Shown here: positions 1-6,800 of the stretch, in pieces | How positions within the stretch are numbered: position 1 is the stretch's first letter | Layout of the letters: every line of letters begins with the position of its first letter | Source of the DNA: UMGS882 sp045598975 | GTDB lineage: Bacteria; Bacillota; Clostridia; Oscillospirales; CAG-382 | NCBI GenBank assembly: GCA_045598975.1 | Contig: JAZRVE010000060.1 | Location: 1 to 12,598 of the forward strand | Direction of reading: 5' to 3' | DNA length: 12,598 nt | Translations under genes and position numbers: made by a program | The notes under the pieces: generated by a model | The model's database searches: none | The model's input: only the letters and a program-made list of their open reading frames with translations | What the model was told of the DNA's origin: nothing

Positions 1-22
1 AGCTCTCCGCCTGACGCCGCGC

Positions 23-81
23 CGCGATTGGAAGCCTTCTTCACTCCGCCTACGGCTTCGTTTCAAAGGCTTCCAATCGCG
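23..81. repeat. 16-bp inverted repeat (intergenic palindrome)
   Basis: The arms at 23-38 (CGCGATTGGAAGCCTT) and 66-81 are exact reverse complements, separated by 27 nt. The spacer repeats the core in reverse (GGCTTC at 54-59 matches GAAGCC at 31-36), so more than one fold is possible. No T-run follows the right arm directly; a T-rich stretch starts only about 15 nt later. This could be a transcription-end structure of an upstream gene or a dispersed palindromic element. Confidence 0.6.
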
Positions 82-170
82 AATAATGCCATATCTTTTA
101 TTTTTTCTTCCTAAATGGCTCATATCAATTGACAACGCAGACGGAGTGTTAGAAAAAAAGTGCATTTCTC

Positions 171-199
171 TTGCATTTTCTGAAAAGATGTGTTATACT
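171..199 (+). promoter_or_regulatory. Sigma-A promoter, extended -10, for the CNNM/CBS gene
   Basis: The -35 TTGCAT (171-176) and -10 TATACT (194-199) are separated by exactly 17 nt, and TGT just before the -10 gives an extended -10 element. Transcription should start near 206, leaving a leader of about 37 nt before the ATG at 243. It probably drives the three following genes (243-2766). Confidence 0.7.
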
Positions 200-242
200 G
201 TATCCGTATATCACTGCAAATTTAAGGAGTTGATTCTTTATC

Positions 243-1589
243 ATGGACCCTGCCGGTAGTATGCAGATCGTCGTACTCGTAATTTTGATCTTTTTATCCG
301 CTTTCTTTTCGGGAACGGAAACGGCGTTTACCAGCTTCAACAAAACGCGCATGAAGACGCTTGCCTCTGACGGCAATAAGCGTGCCGCACGCGTGCTCGA
401 CATCGAGGAGCACTATGACAAATTCCTCTCGACCATGCTCGTCGGCAACAATCTCGTCAACATCACCGCCACCACCATCGCGACTCTCGTTTTTGCCCGG
501 TACTTAAAGGGTGACGCCGGCTTTGCCGCCACCGTCTCCACCATCGTCATGACGGTCACGGTATTGCTGTTCGGCGAGATCACGCCGAAGATACTCGCCA
601 AGGATTTTGCCGAGAGCTACACCATGCGCACGGCGGGCATCGTCCGCTTTTTCATGGTGATCTTGACGCCGCTGACGTTTCTGTTCTCTCTGTGGCAGAA
701 GCTGTTATATAAGCTCGTCAAGACCGATCCCGCCGCCTCCATCACCGAGGACGAGATCCTCACCATGGTGGAGGAAGCGCAGAGCGAGGGCGGCATCGAC
801 GAGCATGAGAGCGATCTGATCCGCAGTGCCATCGAGTTCAACGATCTGGAAGTTTCGGCGGTTCTGACGCCCCGTGTGGACATCGTTGCCGCCACCGCCG
901 ACACGCCGCTCGACGAGATTTCGGAGCTGTTCCGCACCAGCGGCTTTTCCCGCCTGCCGGTCTACGAGGACACCATCGACAATATCATCGGCGTCATCCA
1001 CGAAAAGGATTTCAATAAGCTGTACTATGACGGCGGAACGGGCCTTGCGGACATCATGCACGAGGTGCTGTGCATCACGGAGGGCATGAAGATATCCAAG
1101 CTGCTGCGCGAATTTCAGAGCGCCAAGACGCACATGGCGGTCGTGGTGGACGAATTCGGCGGAACGGCGGGGCTTGTGACGATGGAAGACGTGCTGGAAG
1201 GACTTGTCGGCGAGATCTGGGACGAACACGACGAGGTCATCGAAAGCATCCGTCCCGTCGGGGAAAACGAGTATCTCGTCAACGGCGGCACGTCCATGAA
1301 CGAGCTTGCCGATCTGTACGATTTTCCGGACGAGGTGCTGGAAGACAACGCGACGGTCAACGGCTTCGTGCTGGATAACCTCGGCAAGGTGCCGGAGGTG
1401 GGCGACCGGTTCGATTTTGAATCGCTCACGGCGGAGGTCACCCGCGTCGAAGGACGCCGTGCCGCCGAGATCAGGCTCACGGTGCATCCGGAGGACGCCG
1501 AGACGGAAGCGTCGGAAAAGGCGTCGGAAGAAGCGGATGAACCCGAAAGAGCCGGAAAAACCGAAAAGGACGCGGCGGAGCCGCGATAA
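243..1589 (+). CDS. CNNM/CBS/CorC_HlyC family membrane protein (hemolysin-like, putative Mg2+/divalent cation transport)
   Basis: A 448-residue protein of the HlyC/CorC (CNNM) family, linked to divalent cation, mainly magnesium, transport or homeostasis at the cytoplasmic membrane. The N-terminal CNNM domain has hydrophobic segments near residues 7-24, 64-86, 95-115 and 130-152, with family motifs SGTETAFTSFNKTRM (23-37), GNNLVNI (68-74) and FGEITPKILAK (110-120). A CBS pair follows at about 207-265 and 270-326 (VVDEFGGTAGLVTMEDVLEG is the usual CBS2 signature), then a CorC_HlyC domain at about 335-412. The last 35 residues form a Glu/Lys/Ala-rich tail. The ATG at 243 has an AAGGAG at 224-229, spaced 13 nt, which is longer than usual; an in-frame ATG at 261 is the only close alternative. 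The gene has its own promoter at 171-199. Family is certain; the ion is inferred from the family. Confidence 0.93.
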   Translation: MDPAGSMQIVVLVILIFLSAFFSGTETAFTSFNKTRMKTLASDGNKRAARVLDIEEHYDKFLSTMLVGNNLVNITATTIATLVFARYLKGDAGFAATVSTIVMTVTVLLFGEITPKILAKDFAESYTMRTAGIVRFFMVILTPLTFLFSLWQKLLYKLVKTDPAASITEDEILTMVEEAQSEGGIDEHESDLIRSAIEFNDLEVSAVLTPRVDIVAATADTPLDEISELFRTSGFSRLPVYEDTIDNIIGVIHEKDFNKLYYDGGTGLADIMHEVLCITEGMKISKLLREFQSAKTHMAVVVDEFGGTAGLVTMEDVLEGLVGEIWDEHDEVIESIRPVGENEYLVNGGTSMNELADLYDFPDEVLEDNATVNGFVLDNLGKVPEVGDRFDFESLTAEVTRVEGRRAAEIRLTVHPEDAETEASEKASEEADEPERAGKTEKDAAEPR

Positions 1590-1627
1590 TGCGATAAAAA
1601 GAGACACAAGCGGGACGGAGGGGAACT

Positions 1628-2176
1628 ATGGATTCGGAAAAGAACGTTGCCAAGACCATGCTCATGATCGCGGTCGACACCTATCCGTGCCCGATGAGTC
1701 CCGATACGCTGGTGCAGACGCTGCTTACGGGGAAGCTCGCCGACGTGGCGACGCTGACGGAGGCGCTTGAAAGCCTGATGGAAAGCGGACTGCTCACGTT
1801 GGAGCAGGACGGCGGCGAAAAAAAGTGCGCCATGACGCAAAAAGGAAAAGCCATCCTGCCGGAGCTTGAAACCATGATCCCGCCGACCGGGCTCGATGAG
1901 CTCAAACGCAAGGTGACGCTCGCCTACCGCGCACTTGCGGACGGGACGCGGTATTTCTCCCGTGTCGAAAAAGCGGACGGCGAAGGAGCGGACGGCAAAG
2001 TGTATTTGACGGTCGGCAGTTGTGCCGGAGACGCGAAACCGGCGGAGCTCCGGCTGTCCTTTGAAACGGAAAAACAGGCGCAGGCGGCAAAACGCCATTT
2101 TGACGCCCATCCCGATCGGGTGCTTGCCACCGTGCTTGCCGCCGTGACGGGGGACGTCTCCTATCTGCCGCAATGA
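1628..2176 (+). CDS. DUF4364 family protein (N-terminal winged helix)
   Basis: A 182-residue protein that I recognise as DUF4364, a clostridial family with no assigned function. Residues about 5-75 look like a winged-helix DNA-binding fold: helices around LMIAVDTYPCPMSPDTL and LTEALESLMESGLL, then a short wing before MTQKGKAILPEL. The C-terminal half (about 90-182) is mixed alpha/beta with a polar central section. The start ATG has GGAGG at 1617-1621, 6 nt upstream. It follows the CNNM gene by 38 nt with no terminator seen, and its stop overlaps the start of the Toprim gene in an ATGA junction, so the two are probably translationally coupled. A regulatory role is plausible from the winged helix but is not shown. 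Confidence 0.85.
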   Translation: MDSEKNVAKTMLMIAVDTYPCPMSPDTLVQTLLTGKLADVATLTEALESLMESGLLTLEQDGGEKKCAMTQKGKAILPELETMIPPTGLDELKRKVTLAYRALADGTRYFSRVEKADGEGADGKVYLTVGSCAGDAKPAELRLSFETEKQAQAAKRHFDAHPDRVLATVLAAVTGDVSYLPQ

Positions 2177-2766
2177 CGGGAGAAAAACTGTCGCTGACGC
2201 AGGCGGTGCTCGTCGAGGGAAAATATGACAAAATAAGGCTTGCCGAGGTGCTTGACGCCACCATCCTCACGACCAACGGGTTTTCGGTGTTTTCGGACAC
2301 GGAAAAGTGCGCCATGCTTCGCAAGATCGCCGAAGCGAGGGGACTTGTCATCCTGACGGACAGCGATCCCGCGGGCTTTGTCATCCGCAATAAGTTAAAG
2401 GGAATGCTGCCGAAGGATAAGATCGTGCAGTTGTATGCGCCCGAGCTGTACGGCAAGGAAAAGCGCAAAAAAGAGCCGTCCAAGGCGGGTATCCTCGGCG
2501 TGGAGGGCATCTCACGCGAAAAACTGCGGGAGCTGTTTGTCAAAAACGGCATCGGCGGTTTGCCGGCGACGGCGAACGATGCGGCAAAACCTGTCAACAA
2601 GGCGGATCTCTACGCGGCGGGACTGTGCGGACGCGCGGACAGCGCCGCAAAGCGCCAGGCGTATTGCCGTGCGCACGATCTGCCGCACACCCTGTCGCCA
2701 AACGCTTTGCTTGAAGCGATAAACCTGCTGTCCCTGCCGCTTGACGGGGCAGGGGAAGAAAACTGA
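2173..2766 (+). CDS. Toprim domain protein (DUF4093 type, RNase M5-like)
   Basis: A 197-residue protein with a Toprim nucleotidyl-transfer/hydrolase domain at about residues 10-110. The catalytic Glu is E15 in VEGKYDK, and the metal-binding acidic pair is D63/D65 in LTDSDPAGF. The segment YGKEKRKKEPSKAGILGVEG (93-112) and the alpha-helical C-terminal third fit the clostridial DUF4093 group. This group is often annotated as 'ribonuclease M5-like', but true RnmV carries a VEGKDD-type motif and processes 5S rRNA, which is unproven here. No strong ribosome binding site precedes the ATG; it overlaps the previous stop by 4 nt, so coupling is expected. This is the last gene I would assign to the host before the LexA-box region. 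An RNA- or DNA-processing role is likely; the substrate is unknown. Confidence 0.85.
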   Translation: MTGEKLSLTQAVLVEGKYDKIRLAEVLDATILTTNGFSVFSDTEKCAMLRKIAEARGLVILTDSDPAGFVIRNKLKGMLPKDKIVQLYAPELYGKEKRKKEPSKAGILGVEGISREKLRELFVKNGIGGLPATANDAAKPVNKADLYAAGLCGRADSAAKRQAYCRAHDLPHTLSPNALLEAINLLSLPLDGAGEEN

Positions 2767-2776
2767 TTTCCCCGAA

Positions 2777-2810
2777 AAATCGACAAAGCGATTTGTGCAA
2801 AGCGCACAAA
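2777..2810. repeat. Two overlapping small hairpins after the Toprim gene
   Basis: AAATCG (2777-2782) pairs with CGATTT (2789-2794), and TTTGTGC (2792-2798) pairs with GCACAAA (2804-2810). They share 2792-2794, so only one can form fully at a time. They sit just after the Toprim stop and immediately before the first LexA box. No T-tract follows, so I do not call a terminator; a read-through structure or a protein site is possible. Confidence 0.4.
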
Positions 2811-2812
2811 AA

Positions 2813-2824
2813 GAACATTTGTTC
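2813..2824. promoter_or_regulatory. LexA (SOS) box 1
   Basis: GAACATTTGTTC is a perfect Gram-positive LexA/DinR palindrome (GAAC-N4-GTTC); read on the other strand with flanks it is CGAACAAATGTTCT, close to the Bacillus consensus. It ends 10 nt before the -35 of the strong promoter at 2835-2863, roughly -57 to -46 from the expected start. LexA bound here could block polymerase, or act with box 2. Confidence 0.82.
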
Positions 2825-2834
2825 GATTTTCATC

Positions 2835-2863
2835 TTGACATTTTTACCGTTTTGTGGTATAAT
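2835..2863 (+). promoter_or_regulatory. Consensus sigma-A promoter between two LexA boxes
   Basis: TTGACA (2835-2840) and TATAAT (2858-2863) are both exact consensus and 17 nt apart, with TGG before the -10 giving an extended -10 as well. Transcription should start near 2870. It lies downstream of LexA box 1 and upstream of a terminator-like hairpin (2910-2940) and LexA box 2. It is expected to be very strong when free of repressor and points at the phage operon. Confidence 0.88.
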
Positions 2864-2869
2864 AAGGGC

Positions 2870-2940
2870 ACAAAAGCAAAGAGGGCGTGCCCCCAAAAAG
2901 TCCCTCCGAAAGCTGTCGGGAATCCGGCAGTTTACTTTTT
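2870..2940 (+). ncRNA. Possible short SOS-linked RNA or attenuated leader
   Basis: This is the segment between the expected start of the consensus promoter and the T-run of the hairpin at 2910-2933. It contains no start codon with a usable reading frame. GAGGG (2881-2885) can pair with CCCTC (2902-2906), giving a two-hairpin RNA of about 70 nt. It may be a discrete small RNA, or only the leader of the phage operon with partial termination. I recognise no known RNA family. Confidence 0.35.
2910..2940 (+). terminator. Intrinsic terminator-like hairpin
   Basis: The stem AAGCTGTCGG (2910-2919) pairs with 2924-2933 (two G-U pairs), with a GAAT loop. The tail TTTACTTTTT (2931-2940) follows. The U-tract is interrupted by AC, so termination may be partial. 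It lies about 40 nt after the predicted transcription start and 12 nt before LexA box 2, so it could work as an attenuator of the phage operon. Confidence 0.6.
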
Positions 2941-2952
2941 CCTCAAAATACC

Positions 2953-2970
2953 GAACATATGTTCTATACT
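2953..2970 (+). promoter_or_regulatory. LexA (SOS) box 2, next to a possible -10 element
   Basis: GAACATATGTTC (2953-2964) is a second perfect LexA palindrome, 140 bp from box 1. It directly abuts TATACT (2965-2970), a good -10 sequence, the arrangement seen when LexA covers the spacer of a promoter. The matching -35 position (around 2942-2947) fits poorly (about 3 of 6), so a second promoter here is uncertain. Alternatively, LexA here may act as a roadblock to transcription from 2835-2863. Confidence 0.8.
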
Positions 2971-3024
2971 TGACCGCTTTCGCGAGGCGGCCGGACGGAA
3001 AACAACAACGAGAAAGGATTTTTC

Positions 3025-3201
3025 ATGACACAACGACTGTATAAGGAAACGACCGGCGGCACACGATGTGCGCAGTGCGGCTATCCGCTCGGTGCGGACG
3101 AGGATATTTCGCTCATCATAGCGAGCGGCGATCTCATCCATACGTCCTGCTGGGAGGAGTACGCCGAGGACAACAAGGGCGAGTTCCTCTCCCCGCTGTG
3201 A
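3025..3201 (+). CDS. Small CxxC/HxxC putative zinc-binding phage protein
   Basis: A 58-residue protein with AAAGGA at 3013-3018, 6 nt before the ATG. It has C15-x2-C18 (CAQCGYPL), then H39-x2-C42 (HTSCWEEY) after a short acidic and hydrophobic stretch. Four such ligands suggest one structural zinc in a treble-clef or zinc-ribbon-like fold. The C-terminal part is acidic. Small proteins of this pattern are common just upstream of terminase genes in Firmicutes phages, but I cannot name the family. It is the first gene after the LexA-box region and precedes the small terminase by 60 nt, so it is probably co-transcribed with the packaging genes. A role in DNA binding, packaging or late transcription is guesswork; its frame, ribosome site and metal-ligand pattern make a real gene likely. 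Confidence 0.78.
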   Translation: MTQRLYKETTGGTRCAQCGYPLGADEDISLIIASGDLIHTSCWEEYAEDNKGEFLSPL

Positions 3202-3261
3202 GGGCTGTGAGGAACGAAAAAACGTATGAACAACACGTGACAACAGAAAGGAAAAGACAGC

Positions 3262-3648
3262 ATGACGTATGATTTTTCCGCGATCTCTTCCGGCATTGAT
3301 GCGTATTTTGCCGAATGTGACAGCAAAAACGAAGGCGCCAAAGAGGGCAAGATCCTCAAACCCTACACCCTTTCCGGGCTGATCTGCCATCTGGGGCTCG
3401 GCAAGAACGAATACCACAAGCTCTGTCAGAAGAAAAAGTACGCGCATCTTTTTGACGCGGCACGTGCCCGCATCGAGGCGTTCACCGAGGAATACGCGCT
3501 GACGGGCGCTCTCTCGGCAAGCGCCGCCGCAAACACGTTAAAGTACAATTTCGGCTGGTTTGAAGCGCCGATGACCGGGACTGAGCCCGACACGCAGAAG
3601 ACCGTCAAACTGATTTTAGACGGGGATCTGGTGCGTCTTGGCGAATGA
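3262..3648 (+). CDS. terS: Terminase small subunit
   Basis: A 128-residue phage packaging protein that recognises the viral DNA and loads it onto the large subunit. Residues about 33-70 (LKPYTLSGLICHLGLGKNEY onward) look like the helix-turn-helix DNA-binding part. The segment ALTGALSASAAANTLKYNFG (79-98) is the characteristic oligomerisation helix of small terminases of the gp3-packaging type. The C-terminal tail would contact the large subunit. AAAGGA at 3247-3252 lies 9 nt before the ATG. The reading frame of the large terminase starts inside its last codons, an 11-nt overlap. Identity rests on the motif plus the neighbouring TerL and portal. Confidence 0.88.
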   Translation: MTYDFSAISSGIDAYFAECDSKNEGAKEGKILKPYTLSGLICHLGLGKNEYHKLCQKKKYAHLFDAARARIEAFTEEYALTGALSASAAANTLKYNFGWFEAPMTGTEPDTQKTVKLILDGDLVRLGE

Positions 3649-4996
3649 ACGCACCGCCGTCGGCGGCAGACCGACGCGCATCGCCCTTCCCGGCGTACCG
3701 CAGAAAAAGCAGATCGAATTTTTCCTTGCCAAAGCCCGCTACGTCGCCTACGGCGGCGCTCGCGGCGGCGGGAAGAGCTGGGCTCTCAGACGTAAGATCG
3801 TGCTGATGTGCGCACGCTTTTCCGGCATCTCGGTCCTGCTCGTGCGGCGCAGTTTTCCCGAGCTTCGCGACAACCACATCCGCCCCTTGCAGAGCGAGCT
3901 GCGTGACATCGCTGTCTACAACGATTCCCGCAAGACCTTTTCTTTCCCCAACGGCTCGCGCATCCGGCTCGGCTACATGGACACCGAGAGCGACACCCTG
4001 CAATATCAGGGGCAGGAGTTCGACGTCATCGCCATCGACGAGGCGACTCAGCTCACGGAATACCAGTTCCAGACGCTCAAAGCCTGCCTGCGCGGTGCCA
4101 ACGCCTTCCCGAAAAGGATGTATCTGACCTGCAACCCCGGCGGCGTCGGGCACGGCTGGGTGAAGCGTCTGTTCATCGACGGGGATTACCGCACGGGAGA
4201 GAAAGCGTCCGATTACGCCTTCATCCCGGCGAGCGTTTACGACAACGGCGTCCTGCTTGACGCCGATCCCGCCTACCTCGAACAGCTCAAAAGCCTGCCC
4301 AAGGGCTTGCGCGACGCGTGGCTCAACGGAAACTGGGACAGCTTTGAGGGGCAGTTTTTCCCGGAATTCGATACCGACGTCCACACGCTTCCCGCAGACG
4401 CGCCGTATCCCGTCGGCAAACGGTACTGCGCCATCGACTATGGATTGGATATGCTGGCGGCGGTGTTTATTTCGGTTTCTCCGCAGGGGACGGCGACGGT
4501 GTACGACGAGGTACACGAGAGCGGGCTGATCGTCAGCGAGGCGGCGGGGCGCATCCGCGAAAAGGCGCAGGGCGTATCGGTGTTCATCGCACCGTCCGAC
4601 TTATGGTCGCGCCAGAAGGACAGCGGCAAAAGCATCGCCGAGCTGTTCGCCGACAACGGCGTTTTTCTGACAAAGCTGACGGCGGAGCGCGTCGACGGTT
4701 GGCTGTGTCTCAAAGAGTGGCTCAAAACCGACGAAAACGGACAGCCGCGTTTACGCATCTTACGTACCTGCCCGAGCCTCATCCGGAACTTACAGCTTTT
4801 GCTGTACGATCCCGCAAAGCCGGGCGACGCCGCCATCCATCCGCACTCCGTCACCCATGCGCCGGACGCCTTGCGCTATTTTGCCTCCTATGCGCCGCCC
4901 GGGCGTCCCGATGCCGCGGCATCCTCAGCGCCGCACAGAAAACTTTCGGATTCCCTGTCGGCGAAGCGCCGCACGTGGCAGCCGATCACGCGGTGA
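3638..4996 (+). CDS. terL: Terminase large subunit (packaging ATPase-nuclease)
   Basis: A 452-residue motor protein that pumps phage DNA into the procapsid through the portal and cuts it. The ATPase half has Walker A GGARGGGKS (39-47), Walker B FDVIAIDEA (128-136, with D134 and E135) and the coupling motif LTCNPGG (163-169). The RNase H-like nuclease half has D267 (AIDYGLD), a likely second acid D321 (APSDLW) and D410 (HAPDALRYF), the three metal ligands expected of the family. The start is TTG at 3638, with GGGGAT 10 nt upstream; no ATG or GTG in frame lies near it, and the protein would be shortened into its conserved region by later starts. It overlaps terS by 11 nt. The length is normal and all key residues are present, so it looks intact. 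Confidence 0.95.
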   Translation: MANERTAVGGRPTRIALPGVPQKKQIEFFLAKARYVAYGGARGGGKSWALRRKIVLMCARFSGISVLLVRRSFPELRDNHIRPLQSELRDIAVYNDSRKTFSFPNGSRIRLGYMDTESDTLQYQGQEFDVIAIDEATQLTEYQFQTLKACLRGANAFPKRMYLTCNPGGVGHGWVKRLFIDGDYRTGEKASDYAFIPASVYDNGVLLDADPAYLEQLKSLPKGLRDAWLNGNWDSFEGQFFPEFDTDVHTLPADAPYPVGKRYCAIDYGLDMLAAVFISVSPQGTATVYDEVHESGLIVSEAAGRIREKAQGVSVFIAPSDLWSRQKDSGKSIAELFADNGVFLTKLTAERVDGWLCLKEWLKTDENGQPRLRILRTCPSLIRNLQLLLYDPAKPGDAAIHPHSVTHAPDALRYFASYAPPGRPDAAASSAPHRKLSDSLSAKRRTWQPITR

Positions 4997-5042
4997 AGGT
5001 CTCCCGCGGCGGAAAAAGACAACACGAAAGGATAGGTAAAAC

Positions 5043-6779
5043 ATGAAAAAACACGGATTATTCACCCCGAAAAAAGACGGCGTGTACCGCTATGCGTCAG
5101 ACGTCGAGCGGGAAAGCACCATTGACGAAAACGTGCGCGACGCCATGGCGGCACGCAAGCCGAACGACCTGTACTGGAACCGTATGCGCCGCTATTACGA
5201 CGGCTCTCACGACATCCGCTATCAGACCGGCGCTCTTTCCGACAGCACCGATCTTCCGTGGCAGCCGGCACAGTGCACCGACGGTTTTGTGCATGTCGAA
5301 AGCCAGATAGACGCCTCCGTGCCGGGCTTTGAATTTGTCCCGCGCGGTACGTATCCGTTTGCCCTTGCCAAAAAGCGCGAGGAACTCTGCGAGACCATCT
5401 GCGACGTAGGGGAACTCGCCGGCAAAAACGCTGTCAACGAACGCCGCCTCAACATTTACGGCAGTGCGGTATGGAAGATCGGCTGGAACGGGGAGAGCGA
5501 CAACGTGACGCTCGAAAACCCGAGTCCCGATCAGCTATACCCCGATCCGACGGCGAGCGACGTTGACGGTTGTGAATACGTCGCCTATATTTACCGGATG
5601 CACAGGCAGAAGGCAAGGCGTGTTTTCCGTGCCGAGCTCACGTCACGCGGCATATCGTTCGAGGACTGTCTTTCGGACGCTCACGGCGGAACGGCGGACG
5701 CCTTTGACGGAACAGACCCGTATGACGACAGCACCGTGACGGTCACGGAATATTGGTTCCGCCAGCCGGAGGACGGCGCCGCCAAGGATACCCTTACGGG
5801 AGAAAAGCTCGCCTACGCGGCGGGAGACGTGGCGCTGTCGCTTCTCATCAACGGCAAGGAGATCCGCTACCTGCCGCGGTACTGGCAGAACACGGGATGC
5901 CGGATGTATCCCTTCGTGGTGTACGGCAAGATCCCGACCGACGGCTCTCTGTGGGGCAAAAGCGAGCTGGAACAGCTCATTCCCCTCATCGACGCCGCCG
6001 ACCGCGAGCTGACGTTTGCCCAGATCAACGCCGCGTTCACCTCCAACGACGTGATACTGGCAGAGGAAAACGCCTTTGCCGAAGGGGAAGCGCCGGAAAA
6101 CACGCCGGGCGCCATCTGGAAACTGCGTCCCGGCATGATGGGCAAGGTGCAGCGGCTCGGCAACATGGGAGCCTACCAGGCAAGCCTGTTCAACAACTAC
6201 GTGGCATGGCAGAGCATGATGGAGCAGACCACCGGCAACTTTGAGGCCAATCAGGGCAAGGAGCCCACGCGTGTCACCACGGCGTCGGGCATCGCTCTGC
6301 TCAACGAGCGTGCCCAGACGCGCCAATCCCTCAAAAAGACCGTCAAGAGCGAAGGCTTCAAGCGCCTCTACCGGCTCATCGACTACACCGCTCTCGAATA
6401 CTACAAGGAAGGGCGTGCCATCGCGTCCCCCGGAAAGGAAACGTACGCGTTCCGGCTGAAAGACTACGCCGTCACGACGGAAAAGGGCAGTTACGTGCCC
6501 GAGCTCGATGTCAAGATCCATATCGGCGACGGCGTCAGCCATTCCAAAGCGTTCACCGTCTCGGTCATGTCGGCGCTCATGTCGGCGCCGCTCAACGAGA
6601 GCAACTATATTTTCGCCAAGGCCTACGTCGAACTGCTCGATCTGCCGATGCGCAAGGAGATCTGCGAATACCTTGATGGGCTGTACGGCAAAAAGAGCGT
6701 GGACGAAGCGTGGAAGGCGCTGGAAGAAAAACTGCTGTCGGCGGAAACGGAAGTGCCGTCGGCGGACACGGGCGCGTGA
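5043..6779 (+). CDS. Portal protein (P22-like/podoviral type)
   Basis: A 578-residue protein expected to form the dodecameric ring at one capsid vertex, where the terminase docks and DNA passes. The segments DAADRELTFAQINAAFTSND, the long helix around TGNFEANQGKEPTRVTTASG (about 397-416) and IALLNERAQTRQSLKKTVKS are typical of large P22-like podoviral portals, which are bigger than siphoviral HK97 portals. AAAGGA at 5027-5032 is 10 nt before the ATG. It follows terL by 46 nt and precedes the scaffold gene by 21 nt. No frame break is seen, so it is probably functional. The portal call is firm; the precise structural subgroup is by resemblance only. Confidence 0.92.
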   Translation: MKKHGLFTPKKDGVYRYASDVERESTIDENVRDAMAARKPNDLYWNRMRRYYDGSHDIRYQTGALSDSTDLPWQPAQCTDGFVHVESQIDASVPGFEFVPRGTYPFALAKKREELCETICDVGELAGKNAVNERRLNIYGSAVWKIGWNGESDNVTLENPSPDQLYPDPTASDVDGCEYVAYIYRMHRQKARRVFRAELTSRGISFEDCLSDAHGGTADAFDGTDPYDDSTVTVTEYWFRQPEDGAAKDTLTGEKLAYAAGDVALSLLINGKEIRYLPRYWQNTGCRMYPFVVYGKIPTDGSLWGKSELEQLIPLIDAADRELTFAQINAAFTSNDVILAEENAFAEGEAPENTPGAIWKLRPGMMGKVQRLGNMGAYQASLFNNYVAWQSMMEQTTGNFEANQGKEPTRVTTASGIALLNERAQTRQSLKKTVKSEGFKRLYRLIDYTALEYYKEGRAIASPGKETYAFRLKDYAVTTEKGSYVPELDVKIHIGDGVSHSKAFTVSVMSALMSAPLNESNYIFAKAYVELLDLPMRKEICEYLDGLYGKKSVDEAWKALEEKLLSAETEVPSADTGA

Positions 6780-6800
6780 TGAGAAGGGGGCTTTGTATCA

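Noticed and set aside
705..1607. Long minus-strand reading frame opposite the CNNM gene
   Set aside because: It is a codon-bias shadow in GC-rich DNA, with Arg/Val/His-rich protein lacking known motifs.
2173..2766. Calling the Toprim protein RNase M5 (rnmV)
   Set aside because: The catalytic motif is VEGKYD and the C-terminal part fits DUF4093; the 5S rRNA maturation role cannot be assumed.
2870..2940. tRNA or known riboswitch between the promoter and LexA box 2
   Set aside because: It has no cloverleaf, T-arm or conserved riboswitch core; only two simple hairpins are seen.
2970..2998. TTGACC at 2970-2975 as the -35 of another promoter
   Set aside because: The expected -10 position 17 nt downstream is GC-rich (GACGG) and unlike a -10 element.
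3605..4516. Long minus-strand reading frame opposite the large terminase
   Set aside because: The + strand has clear TerL motifs; the antisense protein has no recognisable domain.
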